DNA of 47,191 bases, taken from positions 1 to 47,191 of the IMG/VR virus record IMGVR_UViG_3300043436_003709. One strand, written 5' to 3'. Of this stretch, positions 40,216 to 47,191 are shown one piece after another. A program made the position numbers and the translations under genes. This DNA comes from a virus. How positions within the stretch are numbered: the stretch's first letter is position 1; each line of letters opens with the position of its first letter. The notes beneath the pieces are model-generated. The model did not search any database. It had not been told where the DNA came from and was given only the letters and a program-made list of their open reading frames with translations.

Positions 40216-40554
40216 CTATTTCATAAAAAGTTGAATCATCATTATGCAAAGTGCTAACCCAAGACATATACCTGTCTTTAAAGTGAATGGTTCTTGAAAC
40301 CATGAATATGCCATGTAACTAAATACTATTACTCCTATTGAGAATCCCATTAATCTGGAAGGCCATAACTCTCCTTCAAAATGTTGTACCATATATTTTA
40401 CAGACATAATATAAAGAAAAGAAATCGGAACTCCCATTAATGAGACAAGCCATGGATTATTTTTAAACCATTCCCATCGAAATTGTCCCTGTAGTTGTAC
40501 AAACGTAAGTATTTGTGCTAATACTCCAAAACTAAAACCTATTAAAAATTTCAT
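40216..40554 (-). CDS. Phage membrane protein with four helices, 112 aa
   Basis: Hydrophobic segments at about 3-20, 35-53, 68-84 and 92-111 with loop motifs GELWPSRLMGFSIGV and EPFTLKTGICLGLAL. I recall close relatives as conserved hypothetical membrane proteins in T4-like and marine phages. Function unknown. GTTATG start. Confidence 0.7.
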   Translation of the reverse strand: MKFLIGFSFGVLAQILTFVQLQGQFRWEWFKNNPWLVSLMGVPISFLYIMSVKYMVQHFEGELWPSRLMGFSIGVIVFSYMAYSWFQEPFTLKTGICLGLALCIMMIQLFMK

Positions 40555-40560
40555 AACTTT

Positions 40561-41103
40561 TTAAATGTGTATTAAGTAATTATCTTTTTTCTGTAGTTGT
40601 GGATATTTTTCAACTACTTTGTTTATTATAATTCGTACTAATCTATCTCTGGAATCGGACACAGGGTTGAAGTATAGTTTGCTAGGTTTTTTATTTAGTA
40701 AGTAAGTTGGAACAACTTCTTCTACTAAGATTTTATAAACAGTATTAACTCTTTTATCATCAGGACATGGTTTTATTTTTTCTTGCATGTTTCCTAATGT
40801 TTTGTGATTTTGAGGAAGTGTTTTAGGGTCAAAAATTAAAGTTGAAACTCCAGGTATTCTAAATCCACTTTTAAACTCACCTGTGCTTTCTAGGTATACT
40901 GTCACTATAAGATTTCCACATCTATCTTCAAATTCCCAAGCTTTGTTAAATCCTAAAACATCTTGATGTGAAGATTCTTTGTACGAATATGAATTAAGTT
41001 CATCAATTTTTAATTCATTTAATTCAAAGAATTTAGCTTCTTCTAGATCGGTATTTATATGACTTTCGAGGATAAATTGTTTTAGGATTTCTGTAAGTTT
41101 CAT
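40561..41103 (-). CDS. Hypothetical protein, 180 aa
   Basis: Soluble; acidic helices at the N-terminus (LKQFILESHINTDLEEAKFF), an aromatic-rich beta centre and basic C-terminus (RLVRIIINKVVEKYPQLQKK). No family recognised. A class II motif sits 15 nt before the start. Confidence 0.55.
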   Translation of the reverse strand: MKLTEILKQFILESHINTDLEEAKFFELNELKIDELNSYSYKESSHQDVLGFNKAWEFEDRCGNLIVTVYLESTGEFKSGFRIPGVSTLIFDPKTLPQNHKTLGNMQEKIKPCPDDKRVNTVYKILVEEVVPTYLLNKKPSKLYFNPVSDSRDRLVRIIINKVVEKYPQLQKKDNYLIHI

Positions 41104-41118
41104 TGGTTCTATTTTTAG

Positions 41119-41126
41119 TATAAATA
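41119..41126 (-). promoter_or_regulatory. Class II motif TATTTATA
   Basis: Minus-strand CATTATTTATACTAAA, 15 nt before the ATG at 41103. Fourth base differs from CTATTTATA only at the edge. No class I TTG. Confidence 0.4.
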
Positions 41127-41146
41127 ATGGAAGATTATTATAAAAT

Positions 41147-41461
41147 TCATATGTACTGTAATAAAATGTAACTTAATTTATATCCTGTAAATGCTCCTAA
41201 TGCTGAAGGTATAGGAAATATAATCAGTCTTCCTAAATCTGTTACATATTTTGGTCTATTTAAGATTCTCCCCATAAATCCATAATATGCTAAATATCCT
41301 AGTAAAACTGCTATATCAGTTTTTGTTGCTATGAATACAACTAAAGTGGCACCAATGAAAGCAAATAAGAAATTATCTCTTACTCCTTCCCAAATTTCTT
41401 TAGCAGTAGCTGATTTGTATTCTTTTACAATTTTTTTTACTTTTGCTTTCTGTGCTTTCAT
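41147..41461 (-). CDS. Integral membrane protein, 104 aa
   Basis: Basic N-terminus (KAQKAKVKKIVKEYKS) then hydrophobic segments at about 31-49, 52-66, and 78-100. Looks like a three-helix membrane protein; unrecognised. Follows the GIY-YIG gene by 2 nt. Confidence 0.6.
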   Translation of the reverse strand: MKAQKAKVKKIVKEYKSATAKEIWEGVRDNFLFAFIGATLVVFIATKTDIAVLLGYLAYYGFMGRILNRPKYVTDLGRLIIFPIPSALGAFTGYKLSYILLQYI

Positions 41462-41463
41462 TT

Positions 41464-42186
41464 TTAGTTTTTAAATTGCCAATCGTATTTTTCTGAGTTG
41501 CATCTGTAGTTTACTAAACTTCTTGATATGTTGAATACTTTGGCAGCTTCGTTTGCACTTGTGTATTCAATTCCCTCTACTACTACTTTTTTTGTGTTTG
41601 AAGGCTTCTTCTCTCTCTTAGCTGCATGTTCTCTCAATACCTGTTTTGTTTGCTCTGTATGCTTTTTGTTATAGAAAGGATTATTTTCCCCTGTCCTATC
41701 TTGACATCTAATACAACTCCTAGCCGTTGAATTGATTCTAGTTCCACATTTACAGAAAGTCCTACCCCCTCTCCAGTTTGGATTAGCCTCTTTTTCTTTT
41801 CCGTAAATTCTACTCCTCTCTTCCTGTGTAAGTTTGTTGAGATTGTCAGCAACTGTTCTCCTTCTTCGTTCAAGGATTTTTTCCTTATATGGATGGTTTG
41901 TTAAATTGTCTCCTCCTGATGCTTGAGCTCCTATGTTATACTCTGGTTTTAGGTCAAGATATTTTTGCTCTCTTACCAGTAACTCCTCCTCTTTACATTC
42001 CTCTTTTACAATAAACTCAAAGCATTCTTTTCCGTACTTATTCCAAGCTCTTTGTAGAAGTACTGAATGGTGCTCTCCTTTCTCAAGGGCCTGTAAATGT
42101 TGTTCCCATCTTTTTTCAATTTGCTTAGAAGATCCTATGTAACTCTTTTTTGTGTCTTTATTTAGTATTTCGTAAATTCCAATCAT
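41464..42186 (-). CDS. GIY-YIG homing endonuclease (I-TevI-like)
   Basis: 240 residues. GIYEILNKDTKKSYIGSS is the GIY-YIG start; KRWEQHLQ holds the Arg, and EEELLVREQKYLDLKPEYN includes the catalytic Glu-containing helix. A Cys cluster (CKCG, CIRC) gives a zinc finger as in I-TevI, followed by NUMOD3-type pieces (NPNWRGGR, NPFYNKKHTEQTK) and a NUMOD1-like C-terminus (YTSANEAAKVFNISRS). It lies directly downstream of thyA, the gene whose intron hosts I-TevI in T4. No intron is seen; ThyA is intact. Confidence 0.85.
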   Translation of the reverse strand: MIGIYEILNKDTKKSYIGSSKQIEKRWEQHLQALEKGEHHSVLLQRAWNKYGKECFEFIVKEECKEEELLVREQKYLDLKPEYNIGAQASGGDNLTNHPYKEKILERRRRTVADNLNKLTQEERSRIYGKEKEANPNWRGGRTFCKCGTRINSTARSCIRCQDRTGENNPFYNKKHTEQTKQVLREHAAKREKKPSNTKKVVVEGIEYTSANEAAKVFNISRSLVNYRCNSEKYDWQFKN

Positions 42187-42199
42187 ACTTTTTCTTTAT

Positions 42200-42208
42200 T
42201 ATAAATAG
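42200..42208 (-). promoter_or_regulatory. Class II motif CTATTTATA
   Basis: Minus-strand GCTATTTATAATAAAG, 13 nt before the ATG of the GIY-YIG gene at 42186. Same form as at 32301-32309 (CCTATTTATAATAAAG). Confidence 0.5.
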
Positions 42209-42249
42209 CTTGAATTTACAAAAAGTAAAAGGTAGTTCTAAAAACATGT

Positions 42250-43326
42250 CTAGTTTGATAGTGGAAATTTTATTGCAGGATGTGCTTCGTAATCAGACAA
42301 TAACACATCAGAATGTGATGAACAATAAATTCCATCCCTAACGTGTACTGTTGGTAACTTTTTTGGTTCCCTTTTGATTTGCTCTTTACACCCTTCTATT
42401 TGATTCAGATAAATATGACAATCTCCTAGGTTACCAATCAACTCTTCAGGAACCATATTTACTTCATCTGCAATCATCATCAACAATAATCCGTATGAAG
42501 CAATATTAAAAGGAATCCCAAGTGGAAAATCACACGAACGTTGATTCCACATTAAAGAGATTGCTCTGGTTGGAACACCTAATTTATCTAAATTTTCAGT
42601 AGTAGCCATTTCCCAAACCAAATCTAATTTATCCGCTGTAATGTATTTTCTATGAATTTGAAATCTTTCATCGTGACTCAACTCTCTTGTATAAACTTGA
42701 AATCCATAATGACAAGGTGGAAGAACCATTTGGTCTAATTCTCCAACATTCCAAGCATTAACCATTAATCGTCTTGAGTCTGGATTTGTTTTAAGTTCGT
42801 TGATTAGATTTTGGATTTGGTCTATTGGGTCTTGTTTTCTATAATCACTCCATACCTCATCAACAGAATCAACTCTTCTATAATTGCTCCATTCTCTCCA
42901 TTGCTTACCATAAATTGGACCTAACTCACCCCACTTCTCAGCAAAATCATCATCTGTTTTGATTTTGTTGATGAATTCTTCTTGAGCCTTATCATTATTT
43001 AAAAAATTTAGAGGGGTTGTATTTTCAAAATTTTCAGATTGTTTTTTAAGATAATTAGAGAAGCAATCACCATCCCAAATATGACAATTATTATCAACCA
43101 AATACTTAATATTTGTATCACCTCGTAAGAACCAAAGTAGTTCTGTTACGATTGTTTTGAATGGCATTTTTTTTGTTGTAAGTAGAGGAAAACCATCTTT
43201 CATATTGTGACGTATTTGTCTTCCGAATACGCTTATGGTACCAGTTTGTGTTCTATCTTGTTTTGTTACTCCGTTGTCAAGAATGTCTTGAAGAAGATCT
43301 GTGTATGCTTTGTCTAGTTTATTCAT
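42250..43326 (-). CDS. thyA: Thymidylate synthase ThyA
   Basis: 358 residues, longer than E. coli ThyA (264). QTGTISVFGRQIRHN, WFLRGDTNIKYL, GPIYGKQWR, LPPCHYGFQVY (catalytic Cys) and SYGLLLMMIADEVNM are the family landmarks. Insertions of about 40-50 residues sit after WDGDCFSNY and before QDPIDQ, and a smaller one near THDERF; these are common in Bacteroidota/phage ThyA. Makes dTMP from dUMP using methylene-tetrahydrofolate for DNA synthesis. ATG overlaps the next gene upstream by 8 bp. Confidence 0.95.
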   Translation of the reverse strand: MNKLDKAYTDLLQDILDNGVTKQDRTQTGTISVFGRQIRHNMKDGFPLLTTKKMPFKTIVTELLWFLRGDTNIKYLVDNNCHIWDGDCFSNYLKKQSENFENTTPLNFLNNDKAQEEFINKIKTDDDFAEKWGELGPIYGKQWREWSNYRRVDSVDEVWSDYRKQDPIDQIQNLINELKTNPDSRRLMVNAWNVGELDQMVLPPCHYGFQVYTRELSHDERFQIHRKYITADKLDLVWEMATTENLDKLGVPTRAISLMWNQRSCDFPLGIPFNIASYGLLLMMIADEVNMVPEELIGNLGDCHIYLNQIEGCKEQIKREPKKLPTVHVRDGIYCSSHSDVLLSDYEAHPAIKFPLSN

Positions 43327-43720
43327 CTTTTTTACTTATTGCTTTTGATATAATTTCTCCAATTTGTGTATAACGTTCTACATACATCTGCTTAATATCT
43401 TCAGTCCTATTATCATCTATAAAAGTCTTATTCACAATTTTTTCAATCTTATTACGTGTTTTACTTTCAATAGAATCGGGACTTGAACTAAAAGGAATAA
43501 AGAATACTTCTTCGATTTCGTACTTATCGAATGTTAATTTTAATTTAGCAGATCTTGTATACTTTTCAATTACTTCAATTTGAACTTTACAACGTACTGT
43601 AGGTCCTAACTTAGTATACATTCTAGAACCGTCCTCAAATGGCTTATAAAGCTGAACTGTTATATTATCCTGAATGATGTTGTCTAGAATAAAATCTACA
43701 TATTTTCTAAGTATCTCCAT
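43319..43720 (-). CDS. Hypothetical protein, 133 aa
   Basis: Soluble helix-strand protein (YVDFILDNIIQDNITVQLYK, IEVIEKYTRSAKLKLTF). No family recognised. Overlaps thyA by 8 bp, so it is translated just before it. Confidence 0.55.
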   Translation of the reverse strand: MEILRKYVDFILDNIIQDNITVQLYKPFEDGSRMYTKLGPTVRCKVQIEVIEKYTRSAKLKLTFDKYEIEEVFFIPFSSSPDSIESKTRNKIEKIVNKTFIDDNRTEDIKQMYVERYTQIGEIISKAISKKDE

Positions 43721-43944
43721 TACTTTTTATTTCTTAAATTATTTCTTTTAATATCTGCAGCTAATTCAAATTTATCTCTGATAAAGATATACTGGTAAAA
43801 AGGCATTCCTTCCTCTTGTAATCTCTTTACGTAAGTCTTTACTAATCTCTCAGCATTAATACAATGTCTTAGAGTCTTACATGAATTGATTACTTTCTCA
43901 ATCCATACTTCAATATCTACCGGTGTGTTACTTTCTGCTGCCAT
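43720..43944 (-). CDS. Hypothetical protein, 74 aa
   Basis: Helical, two Cys (SCKTLRHC), basic C-terminus. No family recognised. One-base overlap TAATGG with the next gene. Confidence 0.55.
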   Translation of the reverse strand: MAAESNTPVDIEVWIEKVINSCKTLRHCINAERLVKTYVKRLQEEGMPFYQYIFIRDKFELAADIKRNNLRNKK

Positions 43945-44162
43945 TATAGTCTACTGAATTTTAATGTTTTAGTTGCTTCTACTGCTTCCATAAATTGTTT
44001 ATGTGCTGAGTTTTGTGATGGTTTTCTTCCGGATGGAGTTGTTATTTTCTTTATTGCTCTAGGTTTTCCTTGATCACCCCAATGAATAAAATAGTTTTCT
44101 CTATCTTTTACAAATGCTATTTCATTTCCATTCACTGTCACTGTCAATAATGTTTTTACCAT
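43944..44162 (-). CDS. Hypothetical protein, 72 aa
   Basis: Beta-rich start (LLTVTVNGNEIAFVKDR) and basic centre (GKPRAIKKITTPSGRKPSQ). No family recognised. Overlaps its upstream neighbour by 7 bp. Confidence 0.55.
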   Translation of the reverse strand: MVKTLLTVTVNGNEIAFVKDRENYFIHWGDQGKPRAIKKITTPSGRKPSQNSAHKQFMEAVEATKTLKFSRL

Positions 44163-44530
44163 TTTATTTTATCAAATATGTTATTTAGAATGTTTTGTTT
44201 TTTTCCTCTTATTGTTTCTTCAAGGTCTGCTCTTTGTTTTGATACTTCTTGTTTAATTCTTAGAATTGCTCTCTCTAATACCTTATTATCAAGATTTAGA
44301 GGATATATCTGTTTTGAATTTACAATTTCTGCTCTCTTATCATCTATAATTAAATCAAGATGTAAGTGCGGTACTTGTATGAAGTATTTAGGAGTGTCGG
44401 GATCTTTTAGTGGTGTTTCAGATTTAGGGTGATAGAGTAATTTTAATATATTTCTATATCCTCTTAAATCTTCTTGAGGTAAATTGTATCTAAATTTTTT
44501 AGCGATTTTAATTCTAGTTCTTCTAAACAT
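44156..44530 (-). CDS. Hypothetical protein, 124 aa
   Basis: Basic N-terminus (MFRRTRIKIAKKFRYN), a beta segment HLHLDLIID, then a long coiled coil (VLERAILRIKQEVSKQRADL). No family recognised. Confidence 0.55.
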   Translation of the reverse strand: MFRRTRIKIAKKFRYNLPQEDLRGYRNILKLLYHPKSETPLKDPDTPKYFIQVPHLHLDLIIDDKRAEIVNSKQIYPLNLDNKVLERAILRIKQEVSKQRADLEETIRGKKQNILNNIFDKIKW

Positions 44531-44535
44531 AACCT

Positions 44536-44766
44536 TTATTTTTTAATTACTTTTTGAATTCTATCAAATAACTTTTTTAGATCTTGTTCATCATTTATTG
44601 ACCATTTCTCTGTTTTTAGTACATAAAAACATCCTTCACCTCTATCAATTCCTAAATCTGATTCACATTCAATTGTCAAAAATTCATCTTCATCTTGATG
44701 TGATATGCAATTTGCTTCTTGTGAGAATTTAAATGTTGCTCTTTCTAATAAAATTTCTTCTTCCAT
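44536..44766 (-). CDS. Hypothetical protein, 76 aa
   Basis: Acidic, with Cys at the beta strands (ANCISHQDEDEFLTIECESD) and a Lys-rich C-terminal helix. Starts in GGTTATG context after the promoter at 44785-44820. Unrecognised. Confidence 0.55.
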   Translation of the reverse strand: MEEEILLERATFKFSQEANCISHQDEDEFLTIECESDLGIDRGEGCFYVLKTEKWSINDEQDLKKLFDRIQKVIKK

Positions 44767-44784
44767 AACCTTTGTTTTAAATTT

Positions 44785-44820
44785 ATACCTAAATATACGA
44801 AATATATTTTAAGTATCCAA
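44785..44820 (-). promoter_or_regulatory. Class I promoter for the 76-aa gene and thyA run
   Basis: TTG (44820-44818, within TTTG), 20 bases, TATATTTA (44797-44790), GGTATA. It begins one base after the TAG stop of a 27-residue gene. It probably drives the run 44766 to 42250. Confidence 0.8.
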
Positions 44821-44821
44821 A

Positions 44822-44905
44822 CTATTTTAATTTATTTTTATTGTTACTGATAACCATTAAGGTAAGTACAAATCCTAACCAAATGAAGCTATTTATTAAT
44901 TCCAT
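44822..44905 (-). CDS. 27-aa single-TM microprotein
   Basis: Reads MELINSFIWLGFVLTLMVIS followed by a Lys/Asn tail, then TAG immediately in front of the promoter -33. ATG is 10 nt after the upstream stop in an A-rich leader. Likely a real membrane microprotein because of the start context and the precise stop-promoter junction. Function unknown. Confidence 0.5.
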   Translation of the reverse strand: MELINSFIWLGFVLTLMVISNNKNKLK

Positions 44906-44915
44906 TTTATTTTAA

Positions 44916-45533
44916 TTAATCCCACCATCCTCGTATATCTTGTTTTATAATTTTAAATAATAAATCAAATACTCTTTCTTGATTGATGTGGCCAATATTC
45001 ATTGCAATAATTTTTTTAATTTCAGATTCATCTTTACCATCTAAGGTAAATGGTCCTTCACCATTCATCACTCTTTTATAGATTCTTGGGTATTTTTTAA
45101 AATATTCGTCAAAGTTTTCTTCTGTAACTTCTGAATTCCATTGTGATAGGGTTGGTTGTCCTTCAACAGGTGTAAACCACTGTCTGTCCTTATGATAATC
45201 CATATACTCTATTGCATAATCCTCGTCCTGTACTTTCTGGATTAGCTTAACGCATAATCTCATTCTCTTGGCATCAAGTTGTGCTCGAGTATGTAAATCT
45301 CTATCACCAATATATTTAGCCTGTGCTTTTAATTTATGTTTTAAAATATCAAAGATGTAATGACTGTCCCAATTTCTATCTTTCCAGATGATTGGAAACC
45401 AGTAGATAAGGTTTTGAATACCCCATTTAATGTCTTTATGATAATATCTAGCTTCATGTTCCCACCAAAGATATATTCTTCTAAAGAAATTTGGTCTTGG
45501 TCTGTTTTTTAAGTCTTCAAAAAAATCTTCCAT
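44916..45533 (-). CDS. Conserved phage hypothetical protein, 205 aa
   Basis: Trp/Tyr-rich: RRIYLWWEHEARYY, NLIYWFPIIWKDRNWDSHYI, and a helical middle (DAKRMRLCVKLIQKVQDEDY) with QWFTPVEGQ. I recall this pattern (WP-IWKDR-WD) from many phage hypotheticals. No motif of known activity. Its stop is next to the 27-residue gene. Confidence 0.7.
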   Translation of the reverse strand: MEDFFEDLKNRPRPNFFRRIYLWWEHEARYYHKDIKWGIQNLIYWFPIIWKDRNWDSHYIFDILKHKLKAQAKYIGDRDLHTRAQLDAKRMRLCVKLIQKVQDEDYAIEYMDYHKDRQWFTPVEGQPTLSQWNSEVTEENFDEYFKKYPRIYKRVMNGEGPFTLDGKDESEIKKIIAMNIGHINQERVFDLLFKIIKQDIRGWWD

Positions 45534-46060
45534 TATACTGTATGTTCAATTTGTACTCTTACACAATTCTGAGGTAAGCGGTGTATGTGTCGGTAGTTGT
45601 TAATCATTCCCATCATGTTAGCTGAACCTACTGCATTGGCTGAATGTATTACAGTATCTGTTACAGGTTTACCATCCAACCATTCATTTATTAACCATTT
45701 TACACAATCCATTCCTGTTTTTTCAGTAATGTTACTATAATCAAGAGTGTAGTTATGGTATACGTTTTTATGCCATTCTTGCATTGCTGAAGGCCCTAAA
45801 TCATGATCTAATGAGATTAATTCGATGTTTTCTAACCCATGATATGTAACTGTATCTACAAATTGTTCATAATTTCTTACTACAATCCATCCTGAATCAA
45901 CTGGTGTTCTTACATCGTCTAGATATATTTTTACTTTATTCATAATATGTTTCATTATTTCTTGTTCTAGTTTTTGTAACTCTTCTGATTGTTTTCTAAA
46001 TTCAGGTCCTAGTTTTTTATGTAAATCTTCTAAAGTTATACAAGGTGTTGCTTTATACAT
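45533..46060 (-). CDS. Cyclic-phosphate-processing receiver-domain (cREC) protein
   Basis: 175 residues. From about residue 43: KIYLDDVRTP, then VVRNYEQFVD, ELISLDHDLG, TGMDCVKWLI and VIHSANAVGSANMMGMI, which follow the cREC domain, a receiver-fold module predicted to act on cyclic nucleotide-phosphate or RNA ends. The first ~40 residues form an extra helix, and an alternative start lies at 45943 (MNKVKIYLDD). ATG overlaps the upstream gene by 8 bp. Confidence 0.7.
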   Translation of the reverse strand: MYKATPCITLEDLHKKLGPEFRKQSEELQKLEQEIMKHIMNKVKIYLDDVRTPVDSGWIVVRNYEQFVDTVTYHGLENIELISLDHDLGPSAMQEWHKNVYHNYTLDYSNITEKTGMDCVKWLINEWLDGKPVTDTVIHSANAVGSANMMGMINNYRHIHRLPQNCVRVQIEHTV

Positions 46061-46340
46061 CTTTAAATTTTAAAAACTGTTTGTAATATTCTTGCTCTAA
46101 TTGCTCAGGTGCGAATTCTTCCCAATGCTGTACAATTCTTTGAGCACATACTTTATGTAATTCTTCTAAAAAAGCTACACACCAGTGTTCATCTAAAGCA
46201 TCAATATAATCATTCGCTAGTTGTTTATAGTCGGGGAATGATCCTGTTTCACTAGAGATTACTGCTTCTTCCATTGTTACTGGGATTCTGTGTACATAGA
46301 CATGAACGTATGTACTATTATCTAATCTGATTGATTTCAT
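46053..46340 (-). CDS. Hypothetical protein, 95 aa
   Basis: Helical, acidic, starting MKSIRLDNSTYVHVYVHRIP with two Trp and Cys residues (DEHWCVAFLEELHKVCAQR). No family recognised. ATGA overlap with the next gene upstream. Confidence 0.55.
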   Translation of the reverse strand: MKSIRLDNSTYVHVYVHRIPVTMEEAVISSETGSFPDYKQLANDYIDALDEHWCVAFLEELHKVCAQRIVQHWEEFAPEQLEQEYYKQFLKFKDV

Positions 46341-46513
46341 AATCCTTTTTCTTTTTTAAATATTTCTAGTGATTCTCGGTTGAATTGGTTTCTTGGTTTA
46401 TCTTTTAACCACTCTGCAAATTCAATAGCGTAATCATCTGCTATTTTTTCACAATATTTTGCATTTTCTTTAAAATCTACAAAACCGTCTTCAAACTTTT
46501 CTCTTAATGTCAT
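46337..46513 (-). CDS. Hypothetical protein, 58 aa
   Basis: The ATG at 46513 (MTLREKFEDGFVDFKENAKY) forms an ATGA overlap with the upstream stop and is preferred over the ATG two codons earlier at 46519. Helical, charged. No family recognised. Confidence 0.55.
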   Translation of the reverse strand: MTLREKFEDGFVDFKENAKYCEKIADDYAIEFAEWLKDKPRNQFNRESLEIFKKEKGL

Positions 46514-47076
46514 TTCCATTTATCTTTTAAAATTACATCCCAATAACAAGTTTCTGTTTTTACTCCATCTTTTGTTGAAGTCCAAACACATGGAAATCCT
46601 TTTCTAGCTTGTTCAAGTCTTTGTTTAGTTGTCCCTTTTGCATGTCTTGAATAAAATAACCAGCACTCCCAATAATGGTCTGCTTCAACAGGTCTGAATG
46701 TTAAAGCTATTTGCCATTTAAAAAATACAAAACTCCATACCGGGTTCCATTCGTGTCTATAGTCTGTGTCTGACCATTTTGTTTTCCATCCATGTCCTAC
46801 AAAATCAAATCCTATTTTTTTAGGAACTGATTTGCTTCTTCTACTGTAATCATAGAATAATTTATCAAATCCTATTTTCTCAAGATGTGATTTATTTTTT
46901 AATTCTTCAACCGCTTTGTCAATTGCTTCTTGTTTTGTGTACTTTCTCCATACTCTAGGTAGGAAATAAGGAGTTCCAATTGCAACCTCACCAATGTATA
47001 GTTTTGGTATGATTGGTTTAAAAGGAGAGAAATAAACACTCATCCAATCAAATCTGTATTTAAACCAGTTTTTCAT
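46510..47076 (-). CDS. Conserved phage hypothetical protein, 188 aa
   Basis: Trp/Tyr-rich soluble protein with WFKYRFDWMSVYFSPFKPII, EWNPVWSFVFFKWQIAL, DHYWECWLFYSRH and a C-terminal basic end. I recall a widespread phage hypothetical with the HYWECWL pattern. No activity known. Confidence 0.65.
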   Translation of the reverse strand: MKNWFKYRFDWMSVYFSPFKPIIPKLYIGEVAIGTPYFLPRVWRKYTKQEAIDKAVEELKNKSHLEKIGFDKLFYDYSRRSKSVPKKIGFDFVGHGWKTKWSDTDYRHEWNPVWSFVFFKWQIALTFRPVEADHYWECWLFYSRHAKGTTKQRLEQARKGFPCVWTSTKDGVKTETCYWDVILKDKWK

Positions 47077-47191
47077 AAATTATTTTTATTTTTTCTATTA
47101 ATTTTTCTTGCGAGAATTCATTATATTCTCTAATTACAATCAATTTCTCTTCCTGAGAGAGATTCTGTACTTCATTAGCTGAATTAGCTGT
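47060..47191 (-). CDS. C-terminal fragment of a gene running off the right edge
   Basis: Open in frame from the window edge to TAA at 47060-47062; the visible 43 residues are helical and charged (QNLSQEEKLIVIREYNEF, then EKLIEKIKIIYEKLV). It overlaps the following gene by 17 bp. The N-terminus lies outside. Confidence 0.5.
   Translation of the reverse strand, partial: TANSANEVQNLSQEEKLIVIREYNEFSQEKLIEKIKIIYEKLV

Noticed and set aside
41634-41873. Second minus-strand frame in the GIY-YIG gene
   Set aside because: Shadow of the endonuclease reading frame, which is intact with zinc finger and NUMOD motifs.
42187-42249. Group I intron between thyA and the GIY-YIG gene
   Set aside because: Only 63 nt are available and ThyA is complete; no intron core could fit.

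Overview
The window reads as the middle of a large, AT-rich tailed-phage genome infecting a Bacteroidota host (Flavobacteriia-like). All genes lie on the minus strand, tightly packed with 1-8 bp overlaps (TAATG, ATGA). Genes have no Shine-Dalgarno sequence; many start in the context GTTATG. At least 15 intergenic sites match the Bacteroidota -33/-7 promoter layout (TTG, exactly 20 bases, TATNTTNA). Family hits such as DUF4494, a histone-H1-like protein and T4-like-phage hypotheticals agree. No capsid, tail or terminase gene is visible, so the genome is much larger than 47 kb.

Layout in plus coordinates (transcription runs right to left): 1-7600, small early-type genes, several membrane proteins, an SPFH/prohibitin lipoprotein, DUF932, an HNH endonuclease and a DksA-like zinc finger. 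7622-20714, a glycan block: glycosyltransferases of GT2, GT25, GT2-GT10 fusion, GT-B/GT4 types, two NAD-dependent sugar dehydratase/reductases, an RfbH/E1-type sugar 3-dehydratase and a split thiamine-pyrophosphate enzyme. 20719-22139, RHH regulator, Cas4/RecB-like nuclease and DUF3310. 22194-24986, lysis cassette (spanin-like pair, holin, GH19 endolysin, an unusual PAS-domain membrane protein, second small holin-like protein). 25065-28070, zinc ribbon, small proteins, histone-H1-like protein, GroEL and GroES. 28134-31074, family A DNA polymerase and a nucleotidyltransferase. 31141-39727, a 7-deazaguanine DNA-modification region: QueF, P-loop kinase, formyltransferase, DpdA-like transglycosylase, MazG-like pyrophosphohydrolase, FolE2, phosphoribosyltransferase, QueE and QueD. 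39729-47191, small membrane proteins, ThyA next to an I-TevI-like GIY-YIG endonuclease, and many phage hypotheticals including a cREC-domain protein.

How it works together: FolE2, QueD and QueE lead from GTP to 7-carboxy-7-deazaguanine; QueF makes preQ1 (a QueC is not in the window); the DpdA-like enzyme would exchange guanine in DNA, and the formyltransferase suggests a formylated preQ1 base. ThyA, MazG-like and polymerase feed and use the nucleotide pool. The glycan block appears able to make and attach unusual deoxysugars to a virion protein, DNA or other target.

The most striking non-coding features are: (i) promoters fused to terminators so that the -33 TTG lies in the terminator stem or directly follows the upstream stop codon (TAGTTG); (ii) a GC-rich ~52-nt structured element present twice (430-481 and 25871-25923), each just after a stop codon; (iii) a 59-bp duplicated promoter cassette (3743 and 4087). 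Several starts were moved from the longest reading frame to an internal ATG because of promoter position, gene overlap or a non-ATG first codon; each is explained in its entry. No intergenic gap exceeds about 110 bases once small genes are included.
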